Source of the DNA: Spongilla lacustris
Lineage: Eukaryota > Porifera > Demospongiae > Spongillida > Spongillidae
NCBI GenBank assembly: GCA_949361645.1
Contig: OX442430.1
Span: 7,066,081-7,130,080 of the forward strand
Reading direction: 5' to 3'
Length of the DNA: 64,000 bases
Part shown: positions 1 to 10,980 of the stretch, piece after piece
Position numbering within the stretch: position 1 is the first letter of the stretch
How the letters are laid out: each line of letters opens with the position of its first letter
The notes under the pieces: generated by a model
The model's database searches: none
The model's input: only the letters and a program-made list of their open reading frames with translations
Told to the model about the DNA's origin: nothing
Made by a program: the position numbers and the translations under genes

Positions 1-1020
1 CAGGGCGATCAACAGGTGGCCAATGAGACATATCCTTCACAAAGTTGACCGCGTTAGCAACAGTTTAGGGGTTGTCCGCCAAGGATAAGTCTAGAAGACG
101 AAGCTTATCCATGTATCTTTGCTGGCCGATAGCATTCAAAGAACTATAGTAATCCATTTCACACATAACTACTCAAAACATGTGCTTTTTCCCGATGTCC
201 ACCGTCGAATCTTTCCCACCAGTGGGTGTGTGGTCTAACGCGACGCTACGTGATTACATTCCTTCACACCTTTCTGTGGATACAGATTATGTCCGGGGGG
301 ACAAAATCTGCGGGGGGACAGAATCTGCTCCGACACCGGTATACATGTATACGCTTGCACTAATTCACAGTGACGTCACAGACTCATGTAAACGTATATA
401 AGCCATGTGAATTCCACCAGGGGCGCTTGCACCTCAGGTTTCATACATGTATTACTGAGACTATCAGAACCGAATTATTACTAAGGCATGATGACTGGAA
501 ATGACATACATGGAGCTCGAGGTGCTATAGCCAACTACGACATCGCAAGGTTGGAGTCATGATTGATGAACATACTGGCTGACAATACTGATCAATTGGG
601 GGCTGGTGGCGTGAAGAACAGAACTGTAAGGATTCACACTGCATGCCAGCACCATCAGTATTACACATACACACATATACATGCTCAGGGAAACGTTCAA
701 GTGATTAGTGCTCAAGTATGCCCACATGCAAATGGTGATTTAACAACACTGAAAGGATACAAGAACAAAGTGCTATGGAGGTCCGTGTATAAAGCGGCAA
801 TTTGATTTCTCCTTATTCTATTTATATTCCTGGGTCTATGTTCAATACTTCAAATCGAATTTAGGGCGTACATGTACATCCAATTCGTGCCAACAAATTG
901 AAAAATGAGAAGTGACAAAACGACATAATGAAAAGTAAGTCCGAGTAGTCTGGAGCGCCGGGAATGGGCCTTTAAGTTTAACACGGAACACTACCAGTCG
1001 AGGGCAAGTGGGCGTGTGTC
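1..1020. other. Intergenic, no gene recognised
   Basis: No coding segment with family resemblance or a consistent splice pattern is visible. The small ORFs here have no recognisable motifs. The stretch about 391-620 is one copy of a dispersed repeat described separately. The rest is unremarkable AT-rich DNA. Confidence 0.6.
391..620 (+). repeat. Dispersed repeat, copy 1 (second copy near 20.35-20.77 kb)
   Basis: The segment shares blocks in the same order with 20,345-20,765. Both have a block around 'gtgaattccaccaggggcgc', then an 'actatcagaa' block, then a 'gcatgatg.ctgga' block, then 'catcgcaag.ttgg', and finally 'ctgacaat.ctgatcaattg'. In the second copy the last two blocks are separated by about 270 bp of extra DNA. 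I see no coding capacity. It is probably an old non-autonomous mobile element. Confidence 0.6.
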
Positions 1021-1021
1021 T

Positions 1022-1545
1022 CACACTTTGTACAGCTGCTTTCGTAAACATTCTCTAGAGTTTGCACACTTGAGCTGTCGCGTGCGTGATTACATACTGT
1101 GATGTATGCGTACGTGTTTTGTTTGGCAGAACCGGTAGAGAGGCATGTGCCCCACCCGCACCCTACCTTTCTATCACATATACTATTTTATGGACAGACC
1201 CAGTGTTTTTTTACTATCTTCATTGAAGCACGTGTGATGATGATGCACGTTCTTTTAAAACATACTTTTGTACCAGCACAATGCATAAGTACATACCCAT
1301 ACTATAGGTACACACTCCTCCAATACGTACGCACTCCTTTCACCTCTTCCTTTCATAGGTAGAGACAGTATTAGTAAGTACTCAAGATAAAAAATGAGCC
1401 ATTCAAGTGTAATTTACTATATCACACAGTACAGCGTGCATGATCAGATGATATTCATACACGAGGCTTCTAAAACATATTTACTGAGAATGACACCATG
1501 ATGTTGACCAATAGTACGCAGTGTATATGTATGATCAGTACAATG
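1022..1545 (+). repeat. Left arm of a ~0.5 kb inverted repeat
   Basis: This segment matches the reverse complement of about 9,435-9,940 along its length with scattered differences and small indels. Shared landmarks in order are 'gtacagctgctttcgta', 'cacttgagctgtcgcg', 'cgtgttttgtttggcagaac', 'aatacgtacgcactcctttc' and 'tgacaccatgatgttgacca'. The arms enclose about 7.9 kb holding the LINE and its microsatellites. The arms have no convincing coding content; parallel short ORFs in both arms are by-products of the repeat. Confidence 0.85.
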
Positions 1546-2751
1546 GCTAAGACAAAGTCTTTCAGTATGTTTTGCGTTCAACATCACACATCATTAGGGA
1601 ATTCATTACAGCGATGAGGGGGGCAATATAATTGATATATGTGTTATATTGTTGTGAGGTCACCTTGTGGCCCCAGTGCACTGTACAGTAGTCATCTACT
1701 AGCAGTAACACATGGGCATTTATCAATCCACATACACTGAAACACGTAATAAAAATTTCTAAGTGATATATCAAATTTGAAGGCGAAAAGAAGGAAACTT
1801 GTATTAGAGATACAGAGTAATAAAAAAAAAACATACTTAGCTCTTTTGAACTGAGTAAAAAATTTCATAAAACTATTGAAAAATAATATATATGATGGAT
1901 AGTCCACTTTCTAGCTTTCTAGTGCAGACAATAGTGTATTTTATGTATGTAGCAGCAGGAGCTAATCTTCAATGTAATCCCCAGCCCCAAAAGGGGTACA
2001 TGTGTATGCACTTCTGTGCATGATTACATACAGTACAACGGATTGATTTTAAAAATGAATCATAACTATTATCATTTTCTCTGAGAAAGTAAGTGATCTA
2101 TTAATATAAATAATGTGGGCATTTTTTTAAAGTAGTGTAAGAAAAGAAGCAAACAAGTTTTTTTTTTTTTTTTTTAAAGCAGGACAGTAGCTGCGAATAG
2201 AAACCTAATGGAAACATCTTATGTCATTTCAGTTCTCCAACCATTACTCATCCCATCATCCATGAATTGCAGACATAAGCACTCACACTCCATGGATGCA
2301 GGTATGACTGTTTTAAGACCTCTTCACTTGAGCTAGTTATGTACATGTTGAGTGGTGTGTTATTTTGTGTGCATGTCAGTCTAGAATTTAAGTGAGGGGG
2401 TGCTAAAGGGATAGTTCCTGGGGGGTGGGTTGGGTGGGGGGCTGAATTTTGTAATAGGTGACCTTACATTTTGGCCCAGGTAAGGGGGTGTGGGGGAGGC
2501 CAGTGTGAATTATTTACCGATTAATAATGATATCAAATTTGACCAAGAGGGCCCCCTGGATACACCACCATGTGTGTCAACAATTTGTTTGTTCTATTGG
2601 TTTGCTTGGTGTGCTGACACAAGTCATGAGCTCTCTCTCTTCACCCCCCCCCCCCCCATCCCTATATGGCCAACAAGTACAGAATCTCATGGCAGAAAGA
2701 ATGATATTGATGTGCCATAACATACACACACACACATGCACAAATACACCA
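1546..2751. other. Intergenic stretch before the first (ACAT)n array
   Basis: No gene recognised. The stretch contains AT-rich DNA, a T-run near 2,157-2,175 and a strongly G-rich block at about 2,394-2,500 with several runs of three to six G. A C-run lies at about 2,645-2,658. Confidence 0.6.
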
Positions 2752-3607
2752 CGCATACATACATACATACATACATACATACATACATACATACATACAT
2801 GCATGCATGCATGCATGCATGCATGCATGATACATACATACATACATACATACATACATACATACATACATACATACATACATACATACATACATACATA
2901 CATACATACATACATACATACATACATACATACATACATACATACATACATACATACATACATACATACATACATACATACATACATACATACATACATA
3001 CATACATACATACATACATACATACATACATACATACATACATACATACATACATACATACATACATACATACATACATACATACATACATACATACATA
3101 CATACATACATACATACATACATACATACATACATACATACATACATACATACATACATACATACATACATACATACATACATACATACATACATACATA
3201 CATACATACATACATACATACATACATACATACATACATACATACATACATACATACATACATACATACATACATACATACATACATACATACATACATA
3301 CATACATACATACATACATACATACATACATACATACATACATACATACATACATACATACATACATACATACATACATACATACATACATACATACATA
3401 CATACATACATACATACATACATACATACATACATACATACATACATACATACATACATACATACATACATACATACATACATACATACATACATACATA
3501 CATACATACATACATACATACATACATACATACATACATACATACATACATACATACATACATACATACATACATACATACATACATACATACATACATA
3601 CATACAT
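2752..3607. repeat. (ACAT)n microsatellite, ~0.85 kb, with a (GCAT)n patch
   Basis: Nearly pure four-base repeat. A short (GCAT)n patch lies at about 2,800-2,828; from 2,829 on the array is essentially perfect. At its right end it passes into an (ATA)n stretch at 3,606-3,624, which is the 3' tail of the LINE read on the minus strand. Long ORFs across the array are artefacts of the four-base unit. Confidence 0.98.
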
Positions 3608-6600
3608 AATAATAATAATAATAATTGCCATCGCATTGCACATGTACAACACGTTTGGGGGAAGGAAAAGATGAAGTGATAACAGTGAGCTAGTTTGAAA
3701 AAGAACACAACTGTTGTTAGGTGTTCAGTTTTGTGTTGACATCTGACTTCGACCAATTGTGATACTTTCTAAGGTGTATCTTGATACCCTTGATGGAGTT
3801 AGATGAAAATGGACAACCTGGTATTTGACATGATGCAGAAACCGCAGTGTTGATAGGTGGAATATGTTCACCGCTCATAGTAGCCCCTTTGTGTATGCGG
3901 CATGAATGAATTTTGACACCTTTCTCAGAATCAGATGTAAATGTACATCCCCTGATTGGACAAGAGAAGCATTTTTGAATGACAAGTGATGAACTGGCAG
4001 ACAGACTGTTTGAGCCATGTTTCTGTGTGAAGTGACTATGCAAGTATTGATCACTTGTGAAGTATTTGTTACATAAATTACATTTGCTCTTCGATGGAGA
4101 GGACAGACCCTTTTGGCATGCTTTACGAGATTTGTATTTGTTATTTAGAGACTCATCAATGGTTTTGGCACCCTCATTTAGCACTTTACGCCATCTATCT
4201 CTGGAAAGTGCTACAACATGCCAATCAGGTTGGATCAGGAAAGATTGTAGGTCATTAGATACACAGTCTCGCCACCGAAGCTTTGGCTTGTGTTGTGGCC
4301 GCTTGCCAGATGTTAGTTCACCAAATAGAATCATCTTTGGTAGTCTGTGGTCTTCCATTCTCCAAAGATGGCCCAACCACCTCAACCTAGACAGGCAAAT
4401 GAGAGTGGAAGCTCTAATGGACTGTGACCGACTCAGAATAGATACGTTCGAGATATGATCAAAAGGATTAACATTGAGCGCTTGTCGAAGACAAGCCATA
4501 TGAAAGGTGTTGATACGCTTGAGATTGTAGGCAGTGGTGGACCAGGTCTCTGCCCCATAAAGCAAAGCTGGTAAGACTGTTGCATTGTAGACAGCAAGTT
4601 TGGTTTTGGTTGATAGATTGGAGTTTTCCCAAGCTGTATTCTTTAAGCAGCTGAACACTGAAGCAGCCTTGGCAATACGAGCATTAATTTCAGAAGATAA
4701 AGATGAATCTGATGACAATATACTGCCAAGATATTTGAAGGAAGAAACTACTTCTAGATTGGTTTCTTGGATGTGAAAGACAGAAGATTCATTTGTGGGA
4801 TGAGAGGACGTAGACTGGATCATTACTTTTGTTTTGTCTGTGCTCACACATAAACCCCAGTCCTGGGCTGCTGTAGAGAAGCGATTGATAAAATCCTGTA
4901 GTGAATCACCATCATGGCAACTTGCCATGACATCATCAGCAAATCTAAGATCACAAATTGAAACCGACATTGGAAGCCTTGTACCAGAACGTCTAAAAAG
5001 CTTTCCATCCATCTTATAACTGACTTGGACACCGTCATCAAATTCCATCAAAGCATCTTGCATCACTTTGTTGAAATATAGGTTAAAAAGGAAGGGTGCT
5101 AAAACACAACCTTGTTTTAGCCCGTTTGAGACTGAAAAGGGATTTGATAATACACCATTTATACGTACTGAAGCCTCCATACCAAAATGCAGTTGTTTAA
5201 TGATGTTGACCATTTTAGCAGGGAACCCCAATTTACCAAGCAAGCACCAGAGTGCATCCCTTGGAACAGAATCATATGCTTTTTTGAGGTCAAAAAAACA
5301 CATGAAAAGTTGGCAGTTTTGTTCTCGAGCTTTTTCTTGAAGTTGACGTGCGACAAAAACCATGTCAACAGTCCCACGTTGTTTACGAAAACCACATTGA
5401 GTTTCATCGATGATAGATTCCGATATATCAGAAATGCGGTCTGCTATAAGACGAGTAAAAACCTTTCCTGCAACATTAAGAAGGGAAATCCCTCTCCAGT
5501 TGTCGCAACAGTGAAGATCACCTTTTTTAGGTACTGGGACGATCACAGAGTCCACCCATTGTTTGGGAACTTGCTCTGATGACCAGATCTCCAAAAAAAG
5601 GGAGTGTAACGCAATAATAACATCCTCTCCACCAAAGACGAGGAGTTCAGCTGATATACCATCCTTACCAGCAGCACATCTACATTTCATCCGAGAGAGA
5701 GCCTCCTTTACTTCAGCGATTGTAGGAGGGATGGCAAGGGATTCAATTGTAGGTTGTTGTGGAACCAGAGAAAGAACACTATTGTTAAAAGAATAGGTGG
5801 AGAAGTTAAACACTTCATCAAAATGGCTTTTCCAGCGATCTCTGATTTCAGAGGGATCAGTGATAAGATGAGAACCTGATTTGTCATATACTGAACAACT
5901 CCGTGCAACTTTCTTGAATGAAAGCTGTTTCCAAGTTAGGAAAAGATTTCTCCAATCACCATTTTTTCGAAAGGTATTGAGATCTTCGGCTTTTCTTTGC
6001 CACCAAACATTTTGAATCTTGCAGATGGAATATTTAGCAAGATTACGAGCAAATCTGTATTTGTTTAGAAGAGAAACTGGAACTGGTAAATCTTGTTTCA
6101 GCAATGACTTGATTTCCAGAAATAGAAGTTTTTTCTGCAGGAGAAGAGGCTGAATAGTTGAAATATTTTCTTGGAACCAATCAGGGGAGGAAGAATATGA
6201 CTTGATACCAATTGTGTTGCTAGCAGCAGATGTAATTGCTGCAACAAAAGAATCACATAGTAGATCTACTCTGGATTTGTTGGATTCATTGCCTGGGGCT
6301 AAAGAATGGACATCCCTAAGTGACAATGAAGCAGCACTCTGATACTGTGTAAGTACACAGGGCTGAGACAGACGATTCACATCAAAACATTTAGTTGTAG
6401 GAGAGATGATACGCCGGGAATGATGAAAGTTGGAATACGGAATAATGATGGAACTTCCTACAAAGAAATGGTCGCTCCATACGTCAACACTATGGTAGAC
6501 CCTTGTATCATGCACCAACCATCGGTGGAGCTGTCTTGTAATCACAAAGTCAATCATATGTAGGCATTTGGAACGTGGATGCATCCAGGTAGCTTTGTGC

Positions 6601-7421
6601 CACAGTTTATGCTTAAAGAAAGTGTTGGTAATACAAAGACCATTTCGACAACAGAATTCCAACAGACCTAAACCGTTTGAATTGACTTCGGAAATTCCTT
6701 CACTACCAACAACACCCTTCCAGGTTTTCCAGTCACTGCCAACACGAGCATTGAAGTCACCCAGAACAATCAACAGGTCACGCGGAGATACAGTATTTAT
6801 AGCTTTCTGAAGGTCTTGATAAAAAGCTTCTTTTTCAAGTTGTTTTGCTTTGAAAGTTGGAGCATATACGGAAACAAAAGTTACTGCTTTTAATGATGAT
6901 TTAAGCTTTAAACGGATGGTCATTACTCTGTGGTTGAAACATTGAGGGTTTCCGGCCATGAATTGCACTAGCTTGTTAGAAACCGCAAAGCCAACTCCGC
7001 CGTATCTTGGAGACCCAGTAGGTTGACCGGACCAGAAAAAAGTGTAGTTGCTTTCGACCCGCGAACCTATGTTTGGAAGCCGGGATTCGCTGAGAGCAAT
7101 AACTTCAGTCTGGACACGGCTAAATTCATCATCACATACCGCAGACCGACGAGGTGGAGCACCAGCACCAGCGTTTGACAAGTCCAACAGGGAACGAACG
7201 TTCTGACAGCCAAAGCGTAGTAGTCGTGGTAGTCGAGGCATTCCAAACAGAGCGCACTATTTCAAATCACACTAAAACCTTCCAGAAAAGAGCCAATAGA
7301 TGGAGAAAATATCGCGAAGTGGCCAACTAACACGATATTGAGCGCTGTAGAGCGGATTTATGGGACGGGAGCTGACAGTATAGACAGCTATGAACCGACC
7401 AAATACGCGCCACGCGGATGC
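3608..7421 (-). mobile_element. Non-LTR retrotransposon (APE-type LINE), apparently full length
   Basis: On the minus strand the element starts where the right-hand (ACAT)n array stops (about 7,421). It has a 5' untranslated stretch of about 180 bp, one ORF (7,241-3,717), about 90 bp of 3' untranslated DNA and a (TTA)n tail that runs directly into the left-hand array. Total length is about 3.8 kb. Only one ORF is present: no separate gag-like ORF1 is visible. Because both flanks are the same four-base repeat, target duplications cannot be delimited. The intact ORF suggests recent insertion. Confidence 0.85.
3717..7241 (-). CDS. LINE polyprotein: AP endonuclease + reverse transcriptase + C-terminal C2H2 fingers
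   Basis: A 1,174-residue uninterrupted ORF. The N-terminal third is an AP-endonuclease-like domain with NVRSL, ALSESRL (catalytic Glu), VLGDFNARVG and SDHFF (catalytic His) signatures. The middle is a reverse transcriptase: QCGFRKQRGT, FDLKKAYDSV (motif A), LKQGCVLAPFLFNLYF (motif B), RFADDV (motif C) and FKYLGSIL. A typical distal region with RWLGHLWRM and RWRDCV follows. The last ~110 residues carry three C2H2-like fingers: CNLC...HFTQKH, CPIRGC...HSCRIH and CQIPGC...HLRKYH. Such proteins nick target DNA and copy their RNA in place. The start is the first Met before the endonuclease motifs. The clade is not settled; the distal region resembles Ingi/I-like or CR1-like elements. All catalytic motifs are intact, so it could be active. 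Confidence 0.93.
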   Translation of the reverse strand: MPRLPRLLRFGCQNVRSLLDLSNAGAGAPPRRSAVCDDEFSRVQTEVIALSESRLPNIGSRVESNYTFFWSGQPTGSPRYGGVGFAVSNKLVQFMAGNPQCFNHRVMTIRLKLKSSLKAVTFVSVYAPTFKAKQLEKEAFYQDLQKAINTVSPRDLLIVLGDFNARVGSDWKTWKGVVGSEGISEVNSNGLGLLEFCCRNGLCITNTFFKHKLWHKATWMHPRSKCLHMIDFVITRQLHRWLVHDTRVYHSVDVWSDHFFVGSSIIIPYSNFHHSRRIISPTTKCFDVNRLSQPCVLTQYQSAASLSLRDVHSLAPGNESNKSRVDLLCDSFVAAITSAASNTIGIKSYSSSPDWFQENISTIQPLLLQKKLLFLEIKSLLKQDLPVPVSLLNKYRFARNLAKYSICKIQNVWWQRKAEDLNTFRKNGDWRNLFLTWKQLSFKKVARSCSVYDKSGSHLITDPSEIRDRWKSHFDEVFNFSTYSFNNSVLSLVPQQPTIESLAIPPTIAEVKEALSRMKCRCAAGKDGISAELLVFGGEDVIIALHSLFLEIWSSEQVPKQWVDSVIVPVPKKGDLHCCDNWRGISLLNVAGKVFTRLIADRISDISESIIDETQCGFRKQRGTVDMVFVARQLQEKAREQNCQLFMCFFDLKKAYDSVPRDALWCLLGKLGFPAKMVNIIKQLHFGMEASVRINGVLSNPFSVSNGLKQGCVLAPFLFNLYFNKVMQDALMEFDDGVQVSYKMDGKLFRRSGTRLPMSVSICDLRFADDVMASCHDGDSLQDFINRFSTAAQDWGLCVSTDKTKVMIQSTSSHPTNESSVFHIQETNLEVVSSFKYLGSILSSDSSLSSEINARIAKAASVFSCLKNTAWENSNLSTKTKLAVYNATVLPALLYGAETWSTTAYNLKRINTFHMACLRQALNVNPFDHISNVSILSRSQSIRASTLICLSRLRWLGHLWRMEDHRLPKMILFGELTSGKRPQHKPKLRWRDCVSNDLQSFLIQPDWHVVALSRDRWRKVLNEGAKTIDESLNNKYKSRKACQKGLSSPSKSKCNLCNKYFTSDQYLHSHFTQKHGSNSLSASSSLVIQKCFSCPIRGCTFTSDSEKGVKIHSCRIHKGATMSGEHIPPINTAVSASCQIPGCPFSSNSIKGIKIHLRKYHNWSKSDVNTKLNT

Positions 7422-8284
7422 ACATACATACATACATACATACATACATACATACATACATACATACATACATACATACATACATACATACATACATACA
7501 TACATACATACATACATACATACATACATACATACATACATACATACATACATACATACATACATACATACATACATACATACATACATACATACATACA
7601 TACATACATACATACATACATACATACATACATACATACATACATACATACATACATACATACATACATACATACATACATACATACATACATACATACA
7701 TACATACATACATACATACATACATACATACATACATACATACATACATACATACATACATACATACATACATACATACATACATACATACATACATACA
7801 TACATACATACATACATACATACATACATACATACATACATACATACATACATACATACATACATACATACATACATACATACATACATACATACATACA
7901 TACATACATACATACATACATACATACATACATACATACATACATACATACATACATACATACATACATACATACATACATACATACATACATACATACA
8001 TACATACATACATACATACATACATACATACATACATACATACATACATACATACATACATACATACATACATACATACATACATACATACATACATACA
8101 TACATACATACATACATACATACATACATACATACATACATACATACATACATACATACATACATACATACATACATACATACATACATACATACATACA
8201 TACATACATACATACATACATACATACATACATACATACATACATACATACATACATACATACATACATACATACATACATACA

Positions 8285-8313
<29 letters not shown>
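7422..8313. repeat. (ACAT)n microsatellite, ~0.89 kb
   Basis: An essentially perfect four-base array next to the LINE 5' end. From about 8,314 to 8,465 it decays into variants (tacttatgtacaaac, tacgtacgtatg, acacacacat). With the array at 2,752-3,607 it flanks the LINE on both sides in the same orientation, as expected if the LINE inserted into one array of roughly 1.7 kb. Confidence 0.98.
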
Positions 8314-8315
<2 letters not shown>

Positions 8316-8812
8316 GTACTTATGTACAAACATACATACGTATGTATGTACACACACATACCTACATATGTACTTATGTACAAACATACATACGTACGTA
8401 TGTACACACACATACATACATACGTACGTATGTACGTACACACACACATATATACATACATGCATGCATACAATACAGTATGTGTGTTTCTACTAGAAGG
8501 TATGACACATGCCTGCTTGCCATCAAACACCATCGTGCAAGGGGGTACCCTGCTGGTACCACAGCTTGGAGGAGGAGGGAGTGCTTGGGCAGGTGATCTT
8601 CTCTGCAGGAGTATCAAATTGTGTAAAAAGTAAGCAAACAAGGGATTCCGGAATGAACAATATATTATCCTACAATTTGTGCCGGGCTAAATATAGGACT
8701 ATTTAGTTTTCCTTATCATTCAACCCTTGTTTCTACACCACTATTGCCTTCAAATTCTGTATACCACCAACCTTCTCATAGAGAATGTTGTCATACATAT
8801 ACACCGCGTACA
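8314..8812 (+). repeat. Tandemly duplicated unit, copy 1
   Basis: This unit holds degenerate ACAT/ACGT repeats followed by about 350 bp of unique sequence. The unique part runs from 'gaaggtatgacacatgcc' through a 'ggaggaggagggagtgc' block to 'atacatatacaccgcgtac'. It is repeated at about 8,943-9,460 with small differences. No coding content is recognised. Confidence 0.85.
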
Positions 8813-8828
8813 TACATCATACGTACGT

Positions 8829-8942
8829 ATGTACATACATACATACATACATACATACATACATACATACATACATACATACATACATACATACATACAT
8901 ACATACATACATACATACATACATACATACATACATACATAC
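8829..8942. repeat. (ACAT)n microsatellite between the duplicated units
   Basis: About 28 clean copies of the four-base unit, flanked by ACGT variants on both sides. Confidence 0.95.
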
Positions 8943-9460
8943 GTACTTACGTACATACATACATACATACATACGTACTTATGTACAAACATACATACGT
9001 ACGTATTTACACACACGCATACATACATACGTACGTATGTACACACACATACATAGGTACGTACACACACATATATACATACATGCATGCATACAGTACA
9101 GTATCTGTCTTTCTGCTAGAAGGTATGACACATGCCTGCTTGCCATCAAACACCATCGTGCAAGGGGGTTCCCTGCTGGTACCACAGCTTGGAGGAGGAG
9201 GGAGTGCATGGGCAGGTGATCTTCTCTGCAGGAGTATCAAAATTGTGTATAAAGAAAGCAAACAAGGGATTCCGGAATGAATAATATATTATCCTACAAT
9301 TTATGCCAGGCTAAATATAGGACTATTTCGTTTTTCCGTATCATTCAACCCTTGTTTCCCCTGCTCAATTTAGACCACAATTGCCTTCAAATCCTGTATA
9401 CCACCAACTTTCTCATAGGGAATGTTTTTATTTACTTCTCATACATATACACCGCGTACT
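8943..9460 (+). repeat. Tandemly duplicated unit, copy 2
   Basis: Second copy of the unit at 8,314-8,812, with the same order of degenerate ACAT/ACGT motifs and unique sequence. Its 3' end overlaps the start of the right inverted-repeat arm. Confidence 0.85.
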
Positions 9461-9940
9461 ATTGGTCAACATCATGGTGTCATTCTCAGTACATGTAATG
9501 GATTAGAAGCCTCATGTATGAATATCATCTGATCATGCACGCTGTACTGTGCGATATAGTAAATTACATTTGACTGTCTCATTTTTTATCTTGAGTACTT
9601 ACTAATACTGTCTCTACCTATGAAAGGAAGTGGTGAAAGGAGTGCGTACGTATTGGAGGAGTGTGTACCTATACAATGGGTATGTACTTATGCATTGTGC
9701 TGGTACAAAAGCATCATCACACATGAATGATTTACTGAAAAAAACAGGGTCTGTAGTATGTAATAGAAAGGTAGGGTGCGGGCGGGGCACATGCCTCTCT
9801 TCCGGTTCTGCCAAACAAAACACGTACACATACATCACAGTCCGTATTAAATGTACACGGCTAGCACGAGCAACCACAAACGCGACAGCTCAAGTGTGCA
9901 TCCTCTAGAGAACATATACGAAAGCAGCTGTACAAAAGTG
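9435..9940 (-). repeat. Right arm of the ~0.5 kb inverted repeat
   Basis: Reverse-complement match to 1,022-1,545 with scattered differences. Outside 'gtacagctgctttcgta' the two flanks no longer match, so the outer boundary is at about 9,940. The inner boundary is near 9,435-9,450, where both arms share the 'accgcgtac/gtacgcggt' block. Confidence 0.85.
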
Positions 9941-10254
9941 TGTGTTAAAAGGCACTGAGATTTCCGCTACATATATACCACACGCTAGAGGGATATCACT
10001 CAAAATCAGATGATGATGATGTTGACCATACCCGTCTTCTTCCGGCGAGGGCAACATGGGAACCACACCAAGCATCCAAGGTACGCTGAGTGCGGAACAC
10101 CCCCTTTGTCCTCTGCCTCGCAGGGTCACGAGAGGAAAGTGCATGCCAGTATAGTCTTTACCCAGCCGAGCGCCAACAGCGTATCGGTGAGCCCATCCAG
10201 GATGTGGGGAGCTCTACTGCGATCGGTGTCATTCCCTTGCTGATGAAGTGCTAA

Positions 10255-10980
10255 GGTGCAGCCGGATCCGGATCAAAGCCGGTGACCCCAAGAAAGGGCA
10301 AAGGTCACAGGTCTAATCTGAACAAGACGGCCAAGTCCATCTCACACAAGAGGCACAACAACTACTAGTGGCCCAAGTCCATCAATAGCGCAAACCTTGT
10401 GGCCTTCCGGGACTATATCCTCAAGAAGCTCAAGAAGGAGCCCGGGGAGAATTCCTCCTCCAGATCTTCTTACTCCCTCCGCGACACCTGCAGCTCCTCC
10501 CCCCACCCACAGTCCCCAGTCCCGGGCGACATGATCCTCATGGGGTCCAGTGCCGACTCCATGCTGAGCGGTGGTAGCCCATGTGGGTACCACGACGGTG
10601 TCATCAGCTCTGACTGCAGCAGCATGTGCAATGATGAGTCCACTGCAGCGGTCCAAGACATGGACTGTGGCGGACTCCTGCCCGACCTTAGGCCTTCATC
10701 ATTACTATCGATTCCCACCAGCTCCGCTGGACAAGACGAGATCGACACGTTCCTCGACGACTTGGAGAGCTCTCGCTCCGTGGTCGGTTTTCCCTTGTCT
10801 GAATCCGAAAACCCTGCGGAGATGTACAGCTCTTTCGTCTACAGCATCGAGGTGTGTTCTGATTTCGAGGTAACAGGTGGCTACCTACTCACTAGAAACA
10901 TGCACCCTCACTTTGGGTCTTTACACGATCCGGAGCAAGATTCCATATTTGAAATTGAGTCTATGGGGAGCTTTTTGTAG
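10255..10980 (+). pseudogene. Unrecognised coding-like segment, interrupted by one stop
   Basis: One frame is open from just after a TAA at 10,252-10,254 to the TAG stop at 10,978-10,980, broken only by TAG at 10,366-10,368. The first part is basic (KPVTPRKGKG, SISHKRHNNY). After the stop come WPKSINSANLVAFRDYILKK, a Ser-rich stretch and an acidic stretch (DEIDTFLDDLESS), ending at 10,980. GC content and codon-like texture exceed the surroundings. A cysteine-bearing stretch (CGELYCDRCHSL) lies in another frame at 10,200-10,260, suggesting a frameshift. There is no good start. A GTAACA donor-like site at 10,870 would give an alternative end. I do not recognise the family; it may be a decayed exon or processed copy of a nuclear protein. 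Confidence refers to coding origin. Confidence 0.4.

Noticed and set aside
2527..3756. Very long ORFs of repeating HTYI, CMYV or similar units on both strands
   Set aside because: They are translations of the (ACAT)n array in every frame. Four-base repeats without stops are always open; there is no independent coding evidence.
4057..5796. Plus-strand and alternative minus-strand ORFs inside the LINE
   Set aside because: Shadows of the intact 1,174-residue LINE frame; no family motifs.
7272..8641. Long low-complexity ORFs around the second (ACAT)n array
   Set aside because: Same reason: artefacts of the microsatellite; non-repeat ends overlap the LINE 5' end or non-coding duplicates.
8314..9460. 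Possible CRISPR-like array because of regular short repeats
   Set aside because: The repeats are microsatellite units without unique spacers of constant length, in an animal genome.
9614..9877. Protein conserved between 1,099-1,362 and 9,614-9,877
   Set aside because: The two ORFs are alike only because they lie in the two inverted-repeat arms; indels alter the frame between them, which argues against coding constraint.
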